A stretch of 64,000 nt of DNA from Lachnospiraceae bacterium (lineage in GTDB: Bacteria; Bacillota; Clostridia; Lachnospirales; Lachnospiraceae): the NCBI GenBank assembly GCA_902363825.1, contig CABJBK010000008.1, forward strand, positions 62,001 through 126,000. The letters run 5' to 3'. A model generated the notes under the pieces. That model did no database searches. It was given only the letters and a program-made list of their open reading frames with translations, and was not told the origin of the DNA. Made by a program: the position numbers and the translations under genes. Below, piece after piece: positions 8,420 to 18,111 of this stretch. Numbering within the stretch: the first letter of the stretch is position 1; every line of letters starts with the position of its first letter.

Positions 8420-9100
8420 CTATTTTACGCCATACTGCTCATAATATTTATCGATCGCCGCTTTTATTTCGTCATCGATCACAACTCTGCCCCCGCAGGT
8501 ACGGTTGTAAAGATGCTCTACCACTTCTTCCATCGTGACAATGGCATTTGCCGCAAAACCATATTTCTCGCGGATCTCATCCAGTGCGCTCTTTTTGCCG
8601 CCAAGTCCTACTTCCATACGGTTTAAGGATACCATCAGTCCTACGATCTCCACGTCTGCGGCTCCCCTTACCTTCGGCACGGTCTCCTCCATGGATTTTC
8701 CGGAAGTTGTGACATCCTCGATCATGACCACGCGGTCTCCGTCTTTTAATGTACTTCCAAGGAAACCTCCCTTGTCCGCCCCGTGATCTTTGATCTCCTT
8801 GCGGTCAGAGCAGTAACGCACTTCCTTTCCGTAAAGTTCGCTGAATGCGATCGCGGTCACAACAGAGATCGGGATCCCCTTGTAAGCCGGTCCGAACAGC
8901 ACGTCGAAATCATCCCCGTAATTTGCGTGGATCGCCTTTGCGTAGTACTCGCCCAGTCTCTTTAACTGGGTACCGGTCACATATGCGCCCGCATTCATGA
9001 AAAACGGAGATTTTCTTCCGCTCTTTAACGTAAAATCTCCGAACTTTAATACATCACTTTCTACCATAAATTCAATAAACTCTGATTTATAATTTTCCAT
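8420..9100 (-). CDS. pyrE: Orotate phosphoribosyltransferase
   Basis: PyrE joins orotate to PRPP to give OMP. The protein is 226 residues long. The PRPP-binding motif is VVMIEDVTTSGKS near residue 125, and the substrate region FGPAYKGIPI lies near residue 80. The start at 9100 (MENYKSEF) is placed 11 nt after GGAGG; an ATG at 9118 overlaps that ribosome site. It is the last pyr gene of the operon, 46 nt after pyrD. Confidence 0.95.
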   Translation of the reverse strand: MENYKSEFIEFMVESDVLKFGDFTLKSGRKSPFFMNAGAYVTGTQLKRLGEYYAKAIHANYGDDFDVLFGPAYKGIPISVVTAIAFSELYGKEVRYCSDRKEIKDHGADKGGFLGSTLKDGDRVVMIEDVTTSGKSMEETVPKVRGAADVEIVGLMVSLNRMEVGLGGKKSALDEIREKYGFAANAIVTMEEVVEHLYNRTCGGRVVIDDEIKAAIDKYYEQYGVK

Positions 9101-9146
9101 TCTTCCAAAGACCTCCATATTTTTCTTTCCGGTGACACGGCAGATC

Positions 9147-10058
9147 CTAAAATCTGTCGTGTACTGCTCCTACCAGTTCCCGGATATCCGCCACCTGGTG
9201 GCATTCCATATAATTTTTGATTCCATCTGCGATCTCCATCGTAACCGATGGGTTGGTGAAATTGGCGGTTCCGACCGATACCGCTGTCGCACCCGCTAGT
9301 ATCATCTCGATCGCGTCCTCTGCCGTCATGATGCCGCCCATGCCGATGATCGGTATCTTTACTGCCTGCGCAGTCTGATAGACCATGCGCACCGCGATCG
9401 GATGGATCGCCGGACCGGACATTCCACCGGTGCGGTTTGCGAGTACAAAACACTGTCTTTCAATATCGATCTTCATTCCGGTCAGCGTATTGATCAGGGA
9501 AAGGACATCCGCGCCGCCTGCTTCTGCCGCTCTTGCCATCTCGGTGATATCGGTGACATTCGGACTCAATTTCATGATCACCGGCTGTTTTGCCTTTGCC
9601 TTCACTGCCTTTGTGATCGCCTCCACCGCCTTTGGATCCTGTCCAAACGCGATGCCTCCTTCTTTTACATTCGGGCAGGAAATGTTGATCTCAAGCATAT
9701 CGACCGGCTGGTCCGCCAGTCTTTCCACAACTTCAAGATAATCTTCGGTTGTTTTTCCACAGACATTCACAATGATCTTCGTATCATATTTTTTGAGAAA
9801 CGGAATATCACGCTCAATAAAAAGATCGATCCCCGGATTCTGAAGTCCGACTGCGTTTAACATACCGCCATAGACTTCCGCCACACGGGGTGTCGGATTT
9901 CCCGCCCACGGGATATTCGCGACGCCCTTTGTCACAACCGCGCCAAGCTGATTTAAATCTACAAACTCCGAAAATTCCTGACCGGAACCGAACGTACCGG
10001 AAGCGGTCATGACCGGATTTTTTAAGGTAACACCTGCCAGATCTACACTGCAATTCAT
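9147..10058 (-). CDS. pyrD: Dihydroorotate dehydrogenase B, catalytic subunit
   Basis: The 303-residue FMN enzyme oxidises dihydroorotate to orotate. The catalytic Cys of the class 1B enzymes is visible in INISCPNV near residue 130, and phosphate/FMN-binding glycine segments (GMGGIMTAEDA) are present near the C-terminus. The ATG at 10058 shares its A with the pyrK stop codon and has GGAGGAGG upstream, so the two subunits are translationally coupled, as expected for the PyrD-PyrK heterotetramer that passes electrons to NAD. Confidence 0.95.
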   Translation of the reverse strand: MNCSVDLAGVTLKNPVMTASGTFGSGQEFSEFVDLNQLGAVVTKGVANIPWAGNPTPRVAEVYGGMLNAVGLQNPGIDLFIERDIPFLKKYDTKIIVNVCGKTTEDYLEVVERLADQPVDMLEINISCPNVKEGGIAFGQDPKAVEAITKAVKAKAKQPVIMKLSPNVTDITEMARAAEAGGADVLSLINTLTGMKIDIERQCFVLANRTGGMSGPAIHPIAVRMVYQTAQAVKIPIIGMGGIMTAEDAIEMILAGATAVSVGTANFTNPSVTMEIADGIKNYMECHQVADIRELVGAVHDRF

Positions 10059-10825
10059 TAGAATTCTACCTCCTCCGCACGGAATACCGGGCCTTCTTTG
10101 CATATTCTCTTGTTCTTTACGTTGGAATGCTCATCGCGCTCTTTCGATTTGCATACACAGGCAAGACAGGCTCCAATGCCGCACGCCATGCGTTCTTCCA
10201 TGGAGATCCAGCACTCGATCTGTTTTTCTGCCGCGTATTCTTTGATCGCCCGGAGCATCGGAAGCGGTCCGCAGGCATAGATGATGTCCGCATCCAGTCC
10301 GTTTTCACGGATCGCGTCTAACACATTTCCCTCTGTTCCCGCACTGCCGTCCTCGGTTGCCACATAGACACTGCCCTGTTTCTTCAGATCATCCATCAGA
10401 AACATTTCATCACGGAAGCCCAGAACGATCTGTTTTTCACAGTTTAATTCTTTTGCGAGCTCCAACATCGGCGGAATTCCGATTCCTCCGCCGATCAAAA
10501 ACGCTTTTTTTTCTTTCTTCGGAAATCCGTTGCCAAGCGGCCCTACCAGCTGCAAGTGCATGCCGGTGCGCATTTTGGAAAATTCTTCGGTTCCTTTTCC
10601 GGCAACACGGTATACCAGACGGATTGCCCCGTCTTCCTTATCGATCTCACAGATACTGATCGGCCGTGGCAGGATGCGGCTGCCGTCATGACAGTATACG
10701 GACACAAACTGTCCCGCCTTCGCCTCTTTCGCAATCTTTTCCGTCCGGAGCCACATATCGAAAATGCCCGGCAGAAGTTCTTTCTGATCTATGATAATTG
10801 CTGTTTCTTTTGCTTTTTCCGCCAT
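10058..10825 (-). CDS. pyrK: Dihydroorotate dehydrogenase B, electron-transfer subunit
   Basis: PyrK carries FAD and a [2Fe-2S] cluster and passes electrons from PyrD to NAD+. The 255-residue protein shows the FAD motif RPISICEID near residue 55, the NAD-side loop LIGGGIGIPPM near residue 110, and four cluster cysteines in CGIGACLACVC and the later RICKEG. The gene starts 2 nt after pyrF and ends overlapping pyrD. Confidence 0.95.
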   Translation of the reverse strand: MAEKAKETAIIIDQKELLPGIFDMWLRTEKIAKEAKAGQFVSVYCHDGSRILPRPISICEIDKEDGAIRLVYRVAGKGTEEFSKMRTGMHLQLVGPLGNGFPKKEKKAFLIGGGIGIPPMLELAKELNCEKQIVLGFRDEMFLMDDLKKQGSVYVATEDGSAGTEGNVLDAIRENGLDADIIYACGPLPMLRAIKEYAAEKQIECWISMEERMACGIGACLACVCKSKERDEHSNVKNKRICKEGPVFRAEEVEF

Positions 10826-10827
10826 GA

Positions 10828-11754
10828 TTATCTCCTCTCAAGCGCGCCGTTGATATCCGCGATCATGTCAAGGACAGCTGCTCTTGCCGCCTCACCGAAA
10901 TGCTCTGCTCCGTAAGACGCGTACGCTTCGTTTTTGTATGCAGTGATGATGCCTCTGGAGGAATTTACGATCGCGCCAAGTCCGTCCTCGTCAAAGAAAT
11001 GAACCAGATCTTCGCCCTTTCCGCCCTGTGCGCCATATCCGGGCACAAGGATAAAGCTTTTCGGCATCACCTTGCGGAGCAGTTTTCCCTGCTCCGGATA
11101 AGTAGCTCCGACCACGGCTCCGACATAGCTGTAGGAATCTCCCATCAGTTCGCTGCCCCACTCTGCGACACGCTCGCCGACCATTTCATAGAGATGTTTC
11201 TCCCCGATCATCTGATCCTGGAATTCTCCACTGGATGGATTTGATGTCTTTACCAAGATAAAGAGACCTTTTTTCTCCTCTTTGCATACATCCAGAAACG
11301 GTGTGATACCGTCTGAACCAAGATACGGATTTACCGTCGCGAAATCCTCATTGAACGCCGGGATCTTTTTTGCGCCCACCTGTACTTTTCCAAGGTGCGC
11401 GGTCGCGTATGCCGCTGAAGTCGAGCCGATATCGCCTCTTTTCACATCACCGATCACGATCAGATCCTTTTCATGACAATAATCCACCGTCTTCTGGAAC
11501 GTGATGAGTCCTTCCACGCCAAACTGTTCATACATGGCGATCTGCGGCTTCACCGCCGGGATCAGGTCATGGATATGGTCGATCAGTTCTCTGTTGTAAA
11601 GCCAGATCGCTTCTGCCGCTCCCTTTAAGGTTTCTCCATACTCCGCATATGCCTTTTTTGTGATATGTTCCGGTACATAGGAAAGCATCGGGTCAAGTCC
11701 GACTACGATCGGTGCTTTGGTCTGTTTGATTTTTTCTACTAATTTATTTATCAT
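10828..11754 (-). CDS. pyrF: Orotidine 5'-phosphate decarboxylase (long form)
   Basis: PyrF decarboxylates OMP to UMP. The 308-residue length fits the longer subfamily 2. Substrate and catalytic residues are visible in GLDPMLSYVPEH at the start and in VIGDVKRGDIGSTS, the Asp-x-Lys-x-x-Asp active site near residue 100. It follows pyrC by 20 nt in the operon. Confidence 0.95.
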   Translation of the reverse strand: MINKLVEKIKQTKAPIVVGLDPMLSYVPEHITKKAYAEYGETLKGAAEAIWLYNRELIDHIHDLIPAVKPQIAMYEQFGVEGLITFQKTVDYCHEKDLIVIGDVKRGDIGSTSAAYATAHLGKVQVGAKKIPAFNEDFATVNPYLGSDGITPFLDVCKEEKKGLFILVKTSNPSSGEFQDQMIGEKHLYEMVGERVAEWGSELMGDSYSYVGAVVGATYPEQGKLLRKVMPKSFILVPGYGAQGGKGEDLVHFFDEDGLGAIVNSSRGIITAYKNEAYASYGAEHFGEAARAAVLDMIADINGALERR

Positions 11755-11774
11755 GATTGTACTCCGTCTTCCAT

Positions 11775-13073
11775 TTATTTTGTGATCTCGTGATCCATCT
11801 TGATATCGTAAGCGATCTTGCCTTCCACAATGGTCGTAAGCACGGCTCCGGTCACTTCTCTTCCGTCAAACGGTGTGTTTCTGCCCTTTGACCAGAATTT
11901 ATTCTTATCGATCCTATAGGTCTTTTTCGGGTCAAAGATCACAATATCTGCCGGCTTTCCTTCTTCTAAGCTTCCTGCGTCAAGTCCTAAGATCCTTGCC
12001 GGATTGCAGCTCATTTTTTCCGCCATCTGCATCGGCGTCAGATAGTCTTTTAAAACCAGCTCCGTATGGGTGAGTGCCGCCGCCGTCTCAAGTCCTACGA
12101 TACCAAACGGTGCCTTCTCCATGCTGTTGTTTTTCTCATCTGCCGTATGCGGTGCGTGATCGGTAGCGATCACATCCATGATATCCTCTTTTAAGCCGCG
12201 TTTTAATTCCTCGACATCTTCTTTTGTCCGGAGCGGCGGGTTCATTTTGTAGTTGGTGTCCTTCGGGATCATATCATCCGAGGTCAGTGTGAAATGATGC
12301 GGGCATACCTCAGCCGTCACGCGCACGCCCTGCTCTTTTGCCATCTGCACCATCATAACGCTGCTCTTTGTCGAGCAGTGGCACAGATGCAGTGCCGCGC
12401 CGGTATCCTTCGCGATCATGATATCACGGGCAATGATCACATCCTCCACGGAATTGGTGATCCCGCGCAGCCCTTCTCTCTTCGCGTTGGCATCCGCATT
12501 GACCACGCCGCCATCCACGAGATTTTTGTCCTCACAATGTGATAACACCGGTATATCCAGTTTCTGCGTGATCTTCATCGCGTCGCGCAAAAGCTTTGCG
12601 TTCATGACAGACTTTCCGTCTTCACTGATCGCAGGGCTTCCCGCCGCCGCCATTTCTTCGATTGCCGCAAGCTCCTCGCCTTTCTGTCCCCTGGTGACTG
12701 CTCCGATCTGCAGCACATGCACCAGTCCCAAATTTTTTGCTTTGTTGTGGACATAATTTACAACATCCGCGTTATCCACTACCGGCTTTGTGTTCGGCAT
12801 CGCAAGGATCGTGGTGAATCCTCCTCGCGCCGCCGCCCGGCTTCCGGTCACAACGGTTTCTTTTTCTTCCTGTCCCGGATCCCTTAAATGCACATGCATA
12901 TCAATAAATCCGGGCATAACATAACAGCCCTTCGCGTTTATGGTCTTATCTGCTTTTGTGTCGATCTTTTCCGCGCGTTTTGCGATCCTGTCGTCTTCCA
13001 CGAGGATATCCATCTGCTTATCCGTTCTGGTCGCCGGATCGATCACTCTTCCGTTTTTAATCAGTAATGTCAT
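11775..13073 (-). CDS. pyrC: Dihydroorotase (class I)
   Basis: PyrC closes carbamoyl-aspartate to dihydroorotate. The 432-residue protein has the zinc-binding GFIDMHVHLRDPG near residue 55 and ATDHAPHT near residue 305, both hallmarks of active class I enzymes. It is the first gene of the pyr operon, with the promoter just upstream. pyrB, carA and carB are not in the window. Confidence 0.95.
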   Translation of the reverse strand: MTLLIKNGRVIDPATRTDKQMDILVEDDRIAKRAEKIDTKADKTINAKGCYVMPGFIDMHVHLRDPGQEEKETVVTGSRAAARGGFTTILAMPNTKPVVDNADVVNYVHNKAKNLGLVHVLQIGAVTRGQKGEELAAIEEMAAAGSPAISEDGKSVMNAKLLRDAMKITQKLDIPVLSHCEDKNLVDGGVVNADANAKREGLRGITNSVEDVIIARDIMIAKDTGAALHLCHCSTKSSVMMVQMAKEQGVRVTAEVCPHHFTLTSDDMIPKDTNYKMNPPLRTKEDVEELKRGLKEDIMDVIATDHAPHTADEKNNSMEKAPFGIVGLETAAALTHTELVLKDYLTPMQMAEKMSCNPARILGLDAGSLEEGKPADIVIFDPKKTYRIDKNKFWSKGRNTPFDGREVTGAVLTTIVEGKIAYDIKMDHEITK

Positions 13074-13127
13074 CTTCTCTTCCCTTCCGCTTCGTGCATT
13101 CCGTCAACAGTCAACATGATTTCTTTT

Positions 13128-13156
13128 ATTCTATCATACAAAATTTTCCTTTGCAA
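13128..13156 (-). promoter_or_regulatory. Promoter of the pyrC-F-K-D-E operon
   Basis: The minus strand shows -35 TTGCAA (13151-13156), a 17-nt spacer and -10 TAGAAT (13128-13133). The leader to the pyrC start is only about 50 nt and holds a short direct repeat (GTTGACTGTTGAC). That is too short for a PyrR-type attenuator, so control would have to be at initiation or by another means. Confidence 0.6.
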
Positions 13157-13170
13157 TCGACCCCTTACGT

Positions 13171-14412
13171 TCAGATTCCAAGTCTGTCATAAACTTCCGC
13201 AGGGATATACGCCTTCACAAAAATGCCCTCCGGTGTATATTCCTCGCTCAGCAGTTCTCCCTGCCTGCGGATCACCTGGATCTTTCCGGCGTCTTCATAG
13301 GAAAATACATGCTCCATATAAGTCTTGTTTTCCCGCAAAACCTGTGCTAACAGTTCTTTTACCGTTTCCAGATCCCTGTCATTTCTCGCCGAGATCCGTG
13401 CGGTATGATCCGCACGGAAATCCCGCAGTTCCCTGTCTGCTTCCGGGCGGTCCATTTTATTGAACAGCGTAACGATCTTTTTATCCCGGATATCCAGCTC
13501 TCGCAGCGTGTTGTATACAATATACATCTGCTTGTCCGCCTGCGGATTGGACGCATCCACCACATGAATGATAAAATCCGCGTACTTTGCCTCCTCCAGG
13601 GTACTTTTAAACGCCTCGATCAGGTGATGCGGCAGTTTTCGGATAAAACCGACCGTATCTGTCAGAAGGATCTGCTGTTTTCCCGGAAGTTCAAGCTGTC
13701 TGGTCGTCGGATCGAGCGTTGCGAAAAGCTTATCCTCCTCAAGAACACCCGCATGGGTCAGGTGGTTTAAAAGCGTGGATTTTCCGGCATTGGTATAGCC
13801 CACGATCGCCGCAACCGGGACATGATTGCGCATCCGCTGCCCTCTCGCGACCTCGCGGTGCTTTTTTACTTCCGCGAGTTCCCGCTTCAGCTGCGAGATC
13901 CTGGTGCGGATGATACGCTTATCCATCTCTAATTTCTTTTCTCCGGGTCCTCTTGTACCGATCCCTCCGCCCAGTCTTGACATGGAACGCCCGAATCCGG
14001 CAAGCCGCGTCATGCTGTAACGGAGCTGTGCGAGTTCAACCTGGATCTTTCCCTCACTGGTTGACGCGTGCGCCGCGAAAATGTCTAAGATCACAAGCGT
14101 GCGGTCCATGACCTTGGTATCCAAAAGATCCTCCAGATTTTTCATCTGTGCCGGAGAAAGCTCATCATCGCACACGATTCCGGTCGCCCCGGTCGTGGCG
14201 AGCATCTCTTTGATCTCCGACACTTTTCCGGTTCCGACATAAGTGCCCGGATGAATCCTCTCACGGTTCTGGATGACCATGCCCTCGGTCACTGCACCCG
14301 CCGTGGCGACCAGTTCTTTTAACTCCTCCAAGGAATCTTTGGTGTCGTCTCCATCCTGTTCACTCACACCGACTAAGATCACACGTTCTTTTTGTACTTC
14401 CGTTTCTACCAT
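13171..14412 (-). CDS. hflX: Ribosome-associated GTPase HflX
   Basis: HflX splits stalled or stressed ribosomes. The 413-residue protein has the N-terminal HflX domain with the glycine-rich SRLGGGIGTRGPGEKK segment near residue 155, then the G domain with G1 GYTNAGKST near residue 206, G3 DTVGF and G4 NKMD. A GAGAGG ribosome site precedes the ATG. It lies 18 nt downstream of the TPR lipoprotein gene, so the two may share a transcript. There is no GC-rich terminator between it and the pyr promoter. Confidence 0.95.
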   Translation of the reverse strand: MVETEVQKERVILVGVSEQDGDDTKDSLEELKELVATAGAVTEGMVIQNRERIHPGTYVGTGKVSEIKEMLATTGATGIVCDDELSPAQMKNLEDLLDTKVMDRTLVILDIFAAHASTSEGKIQVELAQLRYSMTRLAGFGRSMSRLGGGIGTRGPGEKKLEMDKRIIRTRISQLKRELAEVKKHREVARGQRMRNHVPVAAIVGYTNAGKSTLLNHLTHAGVLEEDKLFATLDPTTRQLELPGKQQILLTDTVGFIRKLPHHLIEAFKSTLEEAKYADFIIHVVDASNPQADKQMYIVYNTLRELDIRDKKIVTLFNKMDRPEADRELRDFRADHTARISARNDRDLETVKELLAQVLRENKTYMEHVFSYEDAGKIQVIRRQGELLSEEYTPEGIFVKAYIPAEVYDRLGI

Positions 14413-14430
14413 ATATACCTCTCTTATCTG

Positions 14431-15402
14431 CTATCTGGTCTGCAAAAACTGGTACTCGCGCGCTGCGGTCTCATCCTCCGGATAATCCTCCACATAAGAT
14501 GCCATTTTTTCTTTTGCCGAAGCAAAATCACCTTTATATTCGTACGCCAGTATTTCGTTCCTGCGCAGGTTCTGCTCATCTTCCACATCCTCTGACGCGA
14601 GCGCTGTCTGGATGTAATTTAAGGCATCCTCATATTTTCCAGCCTCTAACAGCATACTGCCGAGACTGCCGAGCGCCGCCGGGTTATCCTCATTTGTTTT
14701 TACATATTCCTCGTAAAGGGACTGGGCTTTATCCGAATCTCCGGCTGCCTCATAGACCTGCGCACGGTAGAGGATCGCGTCATCACTTTTTAATTCCACC
14801 GCTTTGTCCAGCTGCTCCGCCGCCTTGTCATATTCGCCGAGCAGCGCATACGCCTTTCCACGCATCGCATAATCCTGTGCGCCTTTCCCGGACACCTGCA
14901 CCGCGTCCTCCAGATACTGCTTTGCCTCATCGGAAAATCCCGCATCCGTCAGATCCGAATATGCCTGGATATATAAATCATAATTGGCATCATCATTTTC
15001 CACTGCTGACGCGTAATCCGCAAGCGCCTTTTTATCCTCGCCTTCCAACAGGTATAAACTGCCACGGAGATAATACGCGTCCGCGTTCTTTTTGTCATAG
15101 TCGATCAGCGCCGTATACGTCTCAAGCGCTCCCTTGGTGTCTCCTGCCATATACTGCGCCTGTGCCTTGTAATAGCAGATATCGAGTTCCTCCGCGCCGA
15201 TCGTCGCAAGCGACTGATCCAGCGCCTTCTGGAACGCATCGACTGCATCGTCATACTTGCCCTGCTCTAAATTGTTGATCCCGATCTGGCGGTATGCCTC
15301 CTGATCTTCCTTATTTTTGCTGTTTCCGCAGCCGGCAGCCATTCCCGCGAGGAGGATCCCCGCAGCCAGCATGCCATCTATCTTTATTTTTTGCAATTTC
15401 AT
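14431..15402 (-). CDS. TPR-repeat lipoprotein
   Basis: The 323-residue protein begins with a lipoprotein signal (lipobox around AAGCG near residue 26). It is then built of tandem 34-residue TPR units with the usual A-x-x-Y-G/A-x-x-Y periodicity, such as EQGKYDDAVDAFQKAL and YALLGEYDKAAEQLDKAV. It is probably a surface-attached scaffold; partners are unknown. The start at 15402 has GGAGG 12 nt upstream; a longer frame to 15465 would put the signal peptide internally. It precedes hflX by 18 nt. Confidence 0.85.
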   Translation of the reverse strand: MKLQKIKIDGMLAAGILLAGMAAGCGNSKNKEDQEAYRQIGINNLEQGKYDDAVDAFQKALDQSLATIGAEELDICYYKAQAQYMAGDTKGALETYTALIDYDKKNADAYYLRGSLYLLEGEDKKALADYASAVENDDANYDLYIQAYSDLTDAGFSDEAKQYLEDAVQVSGKGAQDYAMRGKAYALLGEYDKAAEQLDKAVELKSDDAILYRAQVYEAAGDSDKAQSLYEEYVKTNEDNPAALGSLGSMLLEAGKYEDALNYIQTALASEDVEDEQNLRRNEILAYEYKGDFASAKEKMASYVEDYPEDETAAREYQFLQTR

Positions 15403-15445
15403 TGTCTTTTTATGCCTCCGATTACTTCGCTTATTATAGCAAATC

Positions 15446-15485
15446 ACAAACAAAAAGGAAACCACCTTTCAGTGATTCCCTTTTT
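15446..15485 (-). terminator. Intrinsic terminator after glgP
   Basis: On the minus strand a 14-bp stem (15472-15485 pairing with 15452-15465, including two G-U pairs) with a 6-nt loop ends in a T run. It lies between the glgP stop and the TPR lipoprotein gene. Confidence 0.8.
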
Positions 15486-15517
15486 GCTTTTAAGTAGTTT
15501 GGAGTATATTACAAATA

Positions 15518-17773
15518 TTAGTTTAATTTCCAGATGTCTTTGTTGTATTCTTCGATCGTTCTGTCAGAAGAGAAGAATCCTGCCTTGCTGATGTTGATGA
15601 GTGTCTTCTTTGCCCATGCTTTTCTGTCTTCATAATCACCAAGCATACGGTCTCTGGTCTCACGGTAGCTTTCGAAATCCGGTAATGTCATAAACCAGTC
15701 TTTGTTTAACAGCTCGTTGTAAAGACGCTCTAAGTTCTCTGCGTTTCCGACACTCTTTAAGGTATCGCTCACGATAAAGTCGATCGCGCGTCTGATCTTT
15801 TCATCGGAGTTATAGTAATCTCTGGATACATAATCCGCTTTCTCGTAATGTCTGATGACATCCTCGGAAGATTCACCAAAGATATAGATATTGTCATCTC
15901 CGACAAACTGATGCATTTCCACGTTTGCACCATCCATGGTTCCGATCGCAAGCGCACCGTTTAACATGAATTTCATGTTGGAGGTACCGGATGCTTCTTT
16001 GGAAGCAAGTGAGATCTGCTCATGGATATCTGCTGCCGGGATCAGTTTTTCAGCCAGTGTTACATTGTAGTTTTCTACCATAACAACTTTTAAGTACGGG
16101 CTTACTTCCGGATCATTGTCGATGATCTGCTGTAAGCAGAGGATCAGATGAATGATATCTTTTGCGATCACATAAGCCGGAGCTGCTTTCGCGCCGAAGA
16201 TCACTGTGATCGGTCTTGCCGGTTTCTTGCCTTCTTTGATCTCGAAATATTTATTGATCACATAGAGTGCATTCATCTGCTGACGTTTATACTCATGCAG
16301 TCTCTTGATCTGAATATCGAAAACAGAATTTTCATCGATATCGATGTTCTGTGTCTTCTTTAAGTAATTCTTTAATCTTACTTTGTTGCCCATCTTTACT
16401 GCAAGCAGCTTGTCAAGAACCGCGTCATCATCAACGTAAGCGCCGAGTTTTTCAAGTTCCATCGCGTCTTCTTTGAACTTCGGTCCGATCAGAGACTCGA
16501 TCAGTGCTGTCAGTTCCGGATTGCTGTGTAACAGCCAGCGGCGGAATGTGATTCCGTTTGTCTTGTTGTTGAACTTCTCCGGATAGATCTTGTAGAAGTT
16601 ATTTAATTCGCTGTTCTTTAAGATCTCTGTATGCAGGTACGCAACACCGTTTACGGAGAATCCGTAATGGATATCGATGTGTGCCATGTGTACACAGCCG
16701 TCTTTGATGATCGCAACGGATTTGTCACGGAATTTCTTGTTTACACGGTTGTTCAGTTCGTAAATGATCGGCATTAACTGCGGAACTGCTTTTTCCATGT
16801 AACCGATCGGCCATTTTTCCAGTGCTTCCGCAAGGATAGTGTGGTTTGTGTATGCGCAGGTCTTGGATACGATATCGATCGCTTCGTCCATCTCGATGCC
16901 GCGTTCCATCAAAAGACGGATCAGTTCCGGGATCACCATGGTCGGATGGGTATCGTTGATCTGTACGACTGCGTAATCCGCAAGGTCATGCAGGTTGCAT
17001 CCTCTTGCAACAGCTTCGTCTAAGATCAGTCTTGCGCCGTTGCTTACCATGAAATACTGCTGATATACACGGAGCAGACGTCCCTTGTCATCGCTGTCAT
17101 CCGGATATAAGAATAATGTCAGGTTCTTTGCGATATCTTCTTTATCGAAATCGATTCCGTCACCTACGATGCTCTCATCTACGGTCTCAACATCGAATAA
17201 GTGAAGCTTGGTTGTACGGTTGTTGTATCCGACTACATCGATATCATACAGTCTGGATGTCAGAGTGAAACCACCGAACTGGATCGGATAGGTAACATCT
17301 GTTTTCTTCAGCCAACTCTCTTTTTCAATCCACGGATTCTTTGTTTCGTTCTGCAGATTGTTTTCAAATACCTGCTTGAACAGTCCGTAATGGTAATTTA
17401 ATCCGACACCGTCGCCGTTTAAGCCAAGGCTTGCGATGGAATCGAGGAAGCATGCTGCGAGACGTCCGAGTCCGCCGTTTCCGAGTGACGGTTCCGGCTC
17501 AACTTCTTCTACTTCCGCAAGGCTCTTGCCGTTGTCTGCAAGTGTCTTTTTTACTTCTTCATATACGCCGAGGTTGATCAGGTTGTTGGATAATAATTTA
17601 CCGATCAGGAACTCTGCGGAAATGTAATATAATTTTCTCTTTCCTTCGTTGCTTTCTTTTGCAGCTGCCATGTTCTTTGTCATTTCAAGCAGTGCGTAGT
17701 AAAGTTCTTCATTGGAACAGTCTCCAATTCCTTTGTGGTATCTGTTTGATACGATCTCTGATAAATTCATCAT
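15518..17773 (-). CDS. glgP: Glycogen / alpha-glucan phosphorylase
   Basis: GlgP releases glucose 1-phosphate from glycogen or maltodextrin with inorganic phosphate. The 751-residue protein contains [16 protein letters not shown] near residue 92 and the PLP-lysine region [20 protein letters not shown] near residue 615. It is some 40-80 residues shorter than many bacterial homologues. Two ATGs in a row follow GGAGGG; the second has the better spacing. The gene is a single unit with an AT-rich upstream region and a terminator. Confidence 0.95.
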   Translation of the reverse strand: MMNLSEIVSNRYHKGIGDCSNEELYYALLEMTKNMAAAKESNEGKRKLYYISAEFLIGKLLSNNLINLGVYEEVKKTLADNGKSLAEVEEVEPEPSLGNGGLGRLAACFLDSIASLGLNGDGVGLNYHYGLFKQVFENNLQNETKNPWIEKESWLKKTDVTYPIQFGGFTLTSRLYDIDVVGYNNRTTKLHLFDVETVDESIVGDGIDFDKEDIAKNLTLFLYPDDSDDKGRLLRVYQQYFMVSNGARLILDEAVARGCNLHDLADYAVVQINDTHPTMVIPELIRLLMERGIEMDEAIDIVSKTCAYTNHTILAEALEKWPIGYMEKAVPQLMPIIYELNNRVNKKFRDKSVAIIKDGCVHMAHIDIHYGFSVNGVAYLHTEILKNSELNNFYKIYPEKFNNKTNGITFRRWLLHSNPELTALIESLIGPKFKEDAMELEKLGAYVDDDAVLDKLLAVKMGNKVRLKNYLKKTQNIDIDENSVFDIQIKRLHEYKRQQMNALYVINKYFEIKEGKKPARPITVIFGAKAAPAYVIAKDIIHLILCLQQIIDNDPEVSPYLKVVMVENYNVTLAEKLIPAADIHEQISLASKEASGTSNMKFMLNGALAIGTMDGANVEMHQFVGDDNIYIFGESSEDVIRHYEKADYVSRDYYNSDEKIRRAIDFIVSDTLKSVGNAENLERLYNELLNKDWFMTLPDFESYRETRDRMLGDYEDRKAWAKKTLINISKAGFFSSDRTIEEYNKDIWKLN

Positions 17774-17859
17774 TGCCCTCCATTGTTCTATATTGTCTGT
17801 TTGCTATTACTCTCTTGTTTGATTCTGAAATGATTATAACGCCGTCCGCATGCTTTTTC

Positions 17860-17889
17860 TTGTAATATCGCATTTAAAAGTGGTACAAT
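17860..17889 (+). promoter_or_regulatory. Candidate promoter of the AraC-family gene
   Basis: The plus strand shows -35 TTGTAA (17860-17865), an 18-nt spacer and -10 TACAAT (17884-17889). Transcription from about 17896 would give a leader of about 215 nt that contains the long hairpin at 17928-18022. Confidence 0.5.
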
Positions 17890-17927
17890 ACTATCATCTG
17901 GTGAGTTTTAAATTTTCAGCCGCCAGG

Positions 17928-18022
17928 GTGTGGCAGGGGGCAGACTGCGGCGGAGCATTTTCCCGCCCCGGCATCCGCCAGGACGGGAAAATACTCCGGA
18001 CTTGTCTCCCCCTCTGCCACAC
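17928..18022 (+). repeat. Long imperfect GC-rich hairpin in the AraC gene leader
   Basis: Nested complementary arms span 95 nt. The outer arms are 17928-17940 and 18008-18022, with one bulged base. AGAC/GTCT pairs inside them (17942-17945 with 18004-18007). The inner 14-bp stem, 17951-17965 with 17984-17998, has a single mismatch. The sequence is far more GC-rich than the flanks. It may be a dispersed palindromic repeat or a cis-acting RNA; no known family was recognised. Confidence 0.45.
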
Positions 18023-18111
18023 GTTCTGCGGGAAAAATGTTATCTCACCAACCGGAAATCATCGTTTTAGACTGCGTAAAAAATTTACTTTTCAGGAGGA
18101 TACTATATTAT

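Noticed and set aside
13074..13127. PyrR attenuator in the pyr leader
   Set aside because: Only about 50 nt lie between the promoter and pyrC, with no anti-terminator/terminator pair.
14499..15278. Plus-strand frame of 259 codons opposite the TPR lipoprotein
   Set aside because: It is an antisense shadow of a repetitive gene, Pro/His-rich, with no start signal.
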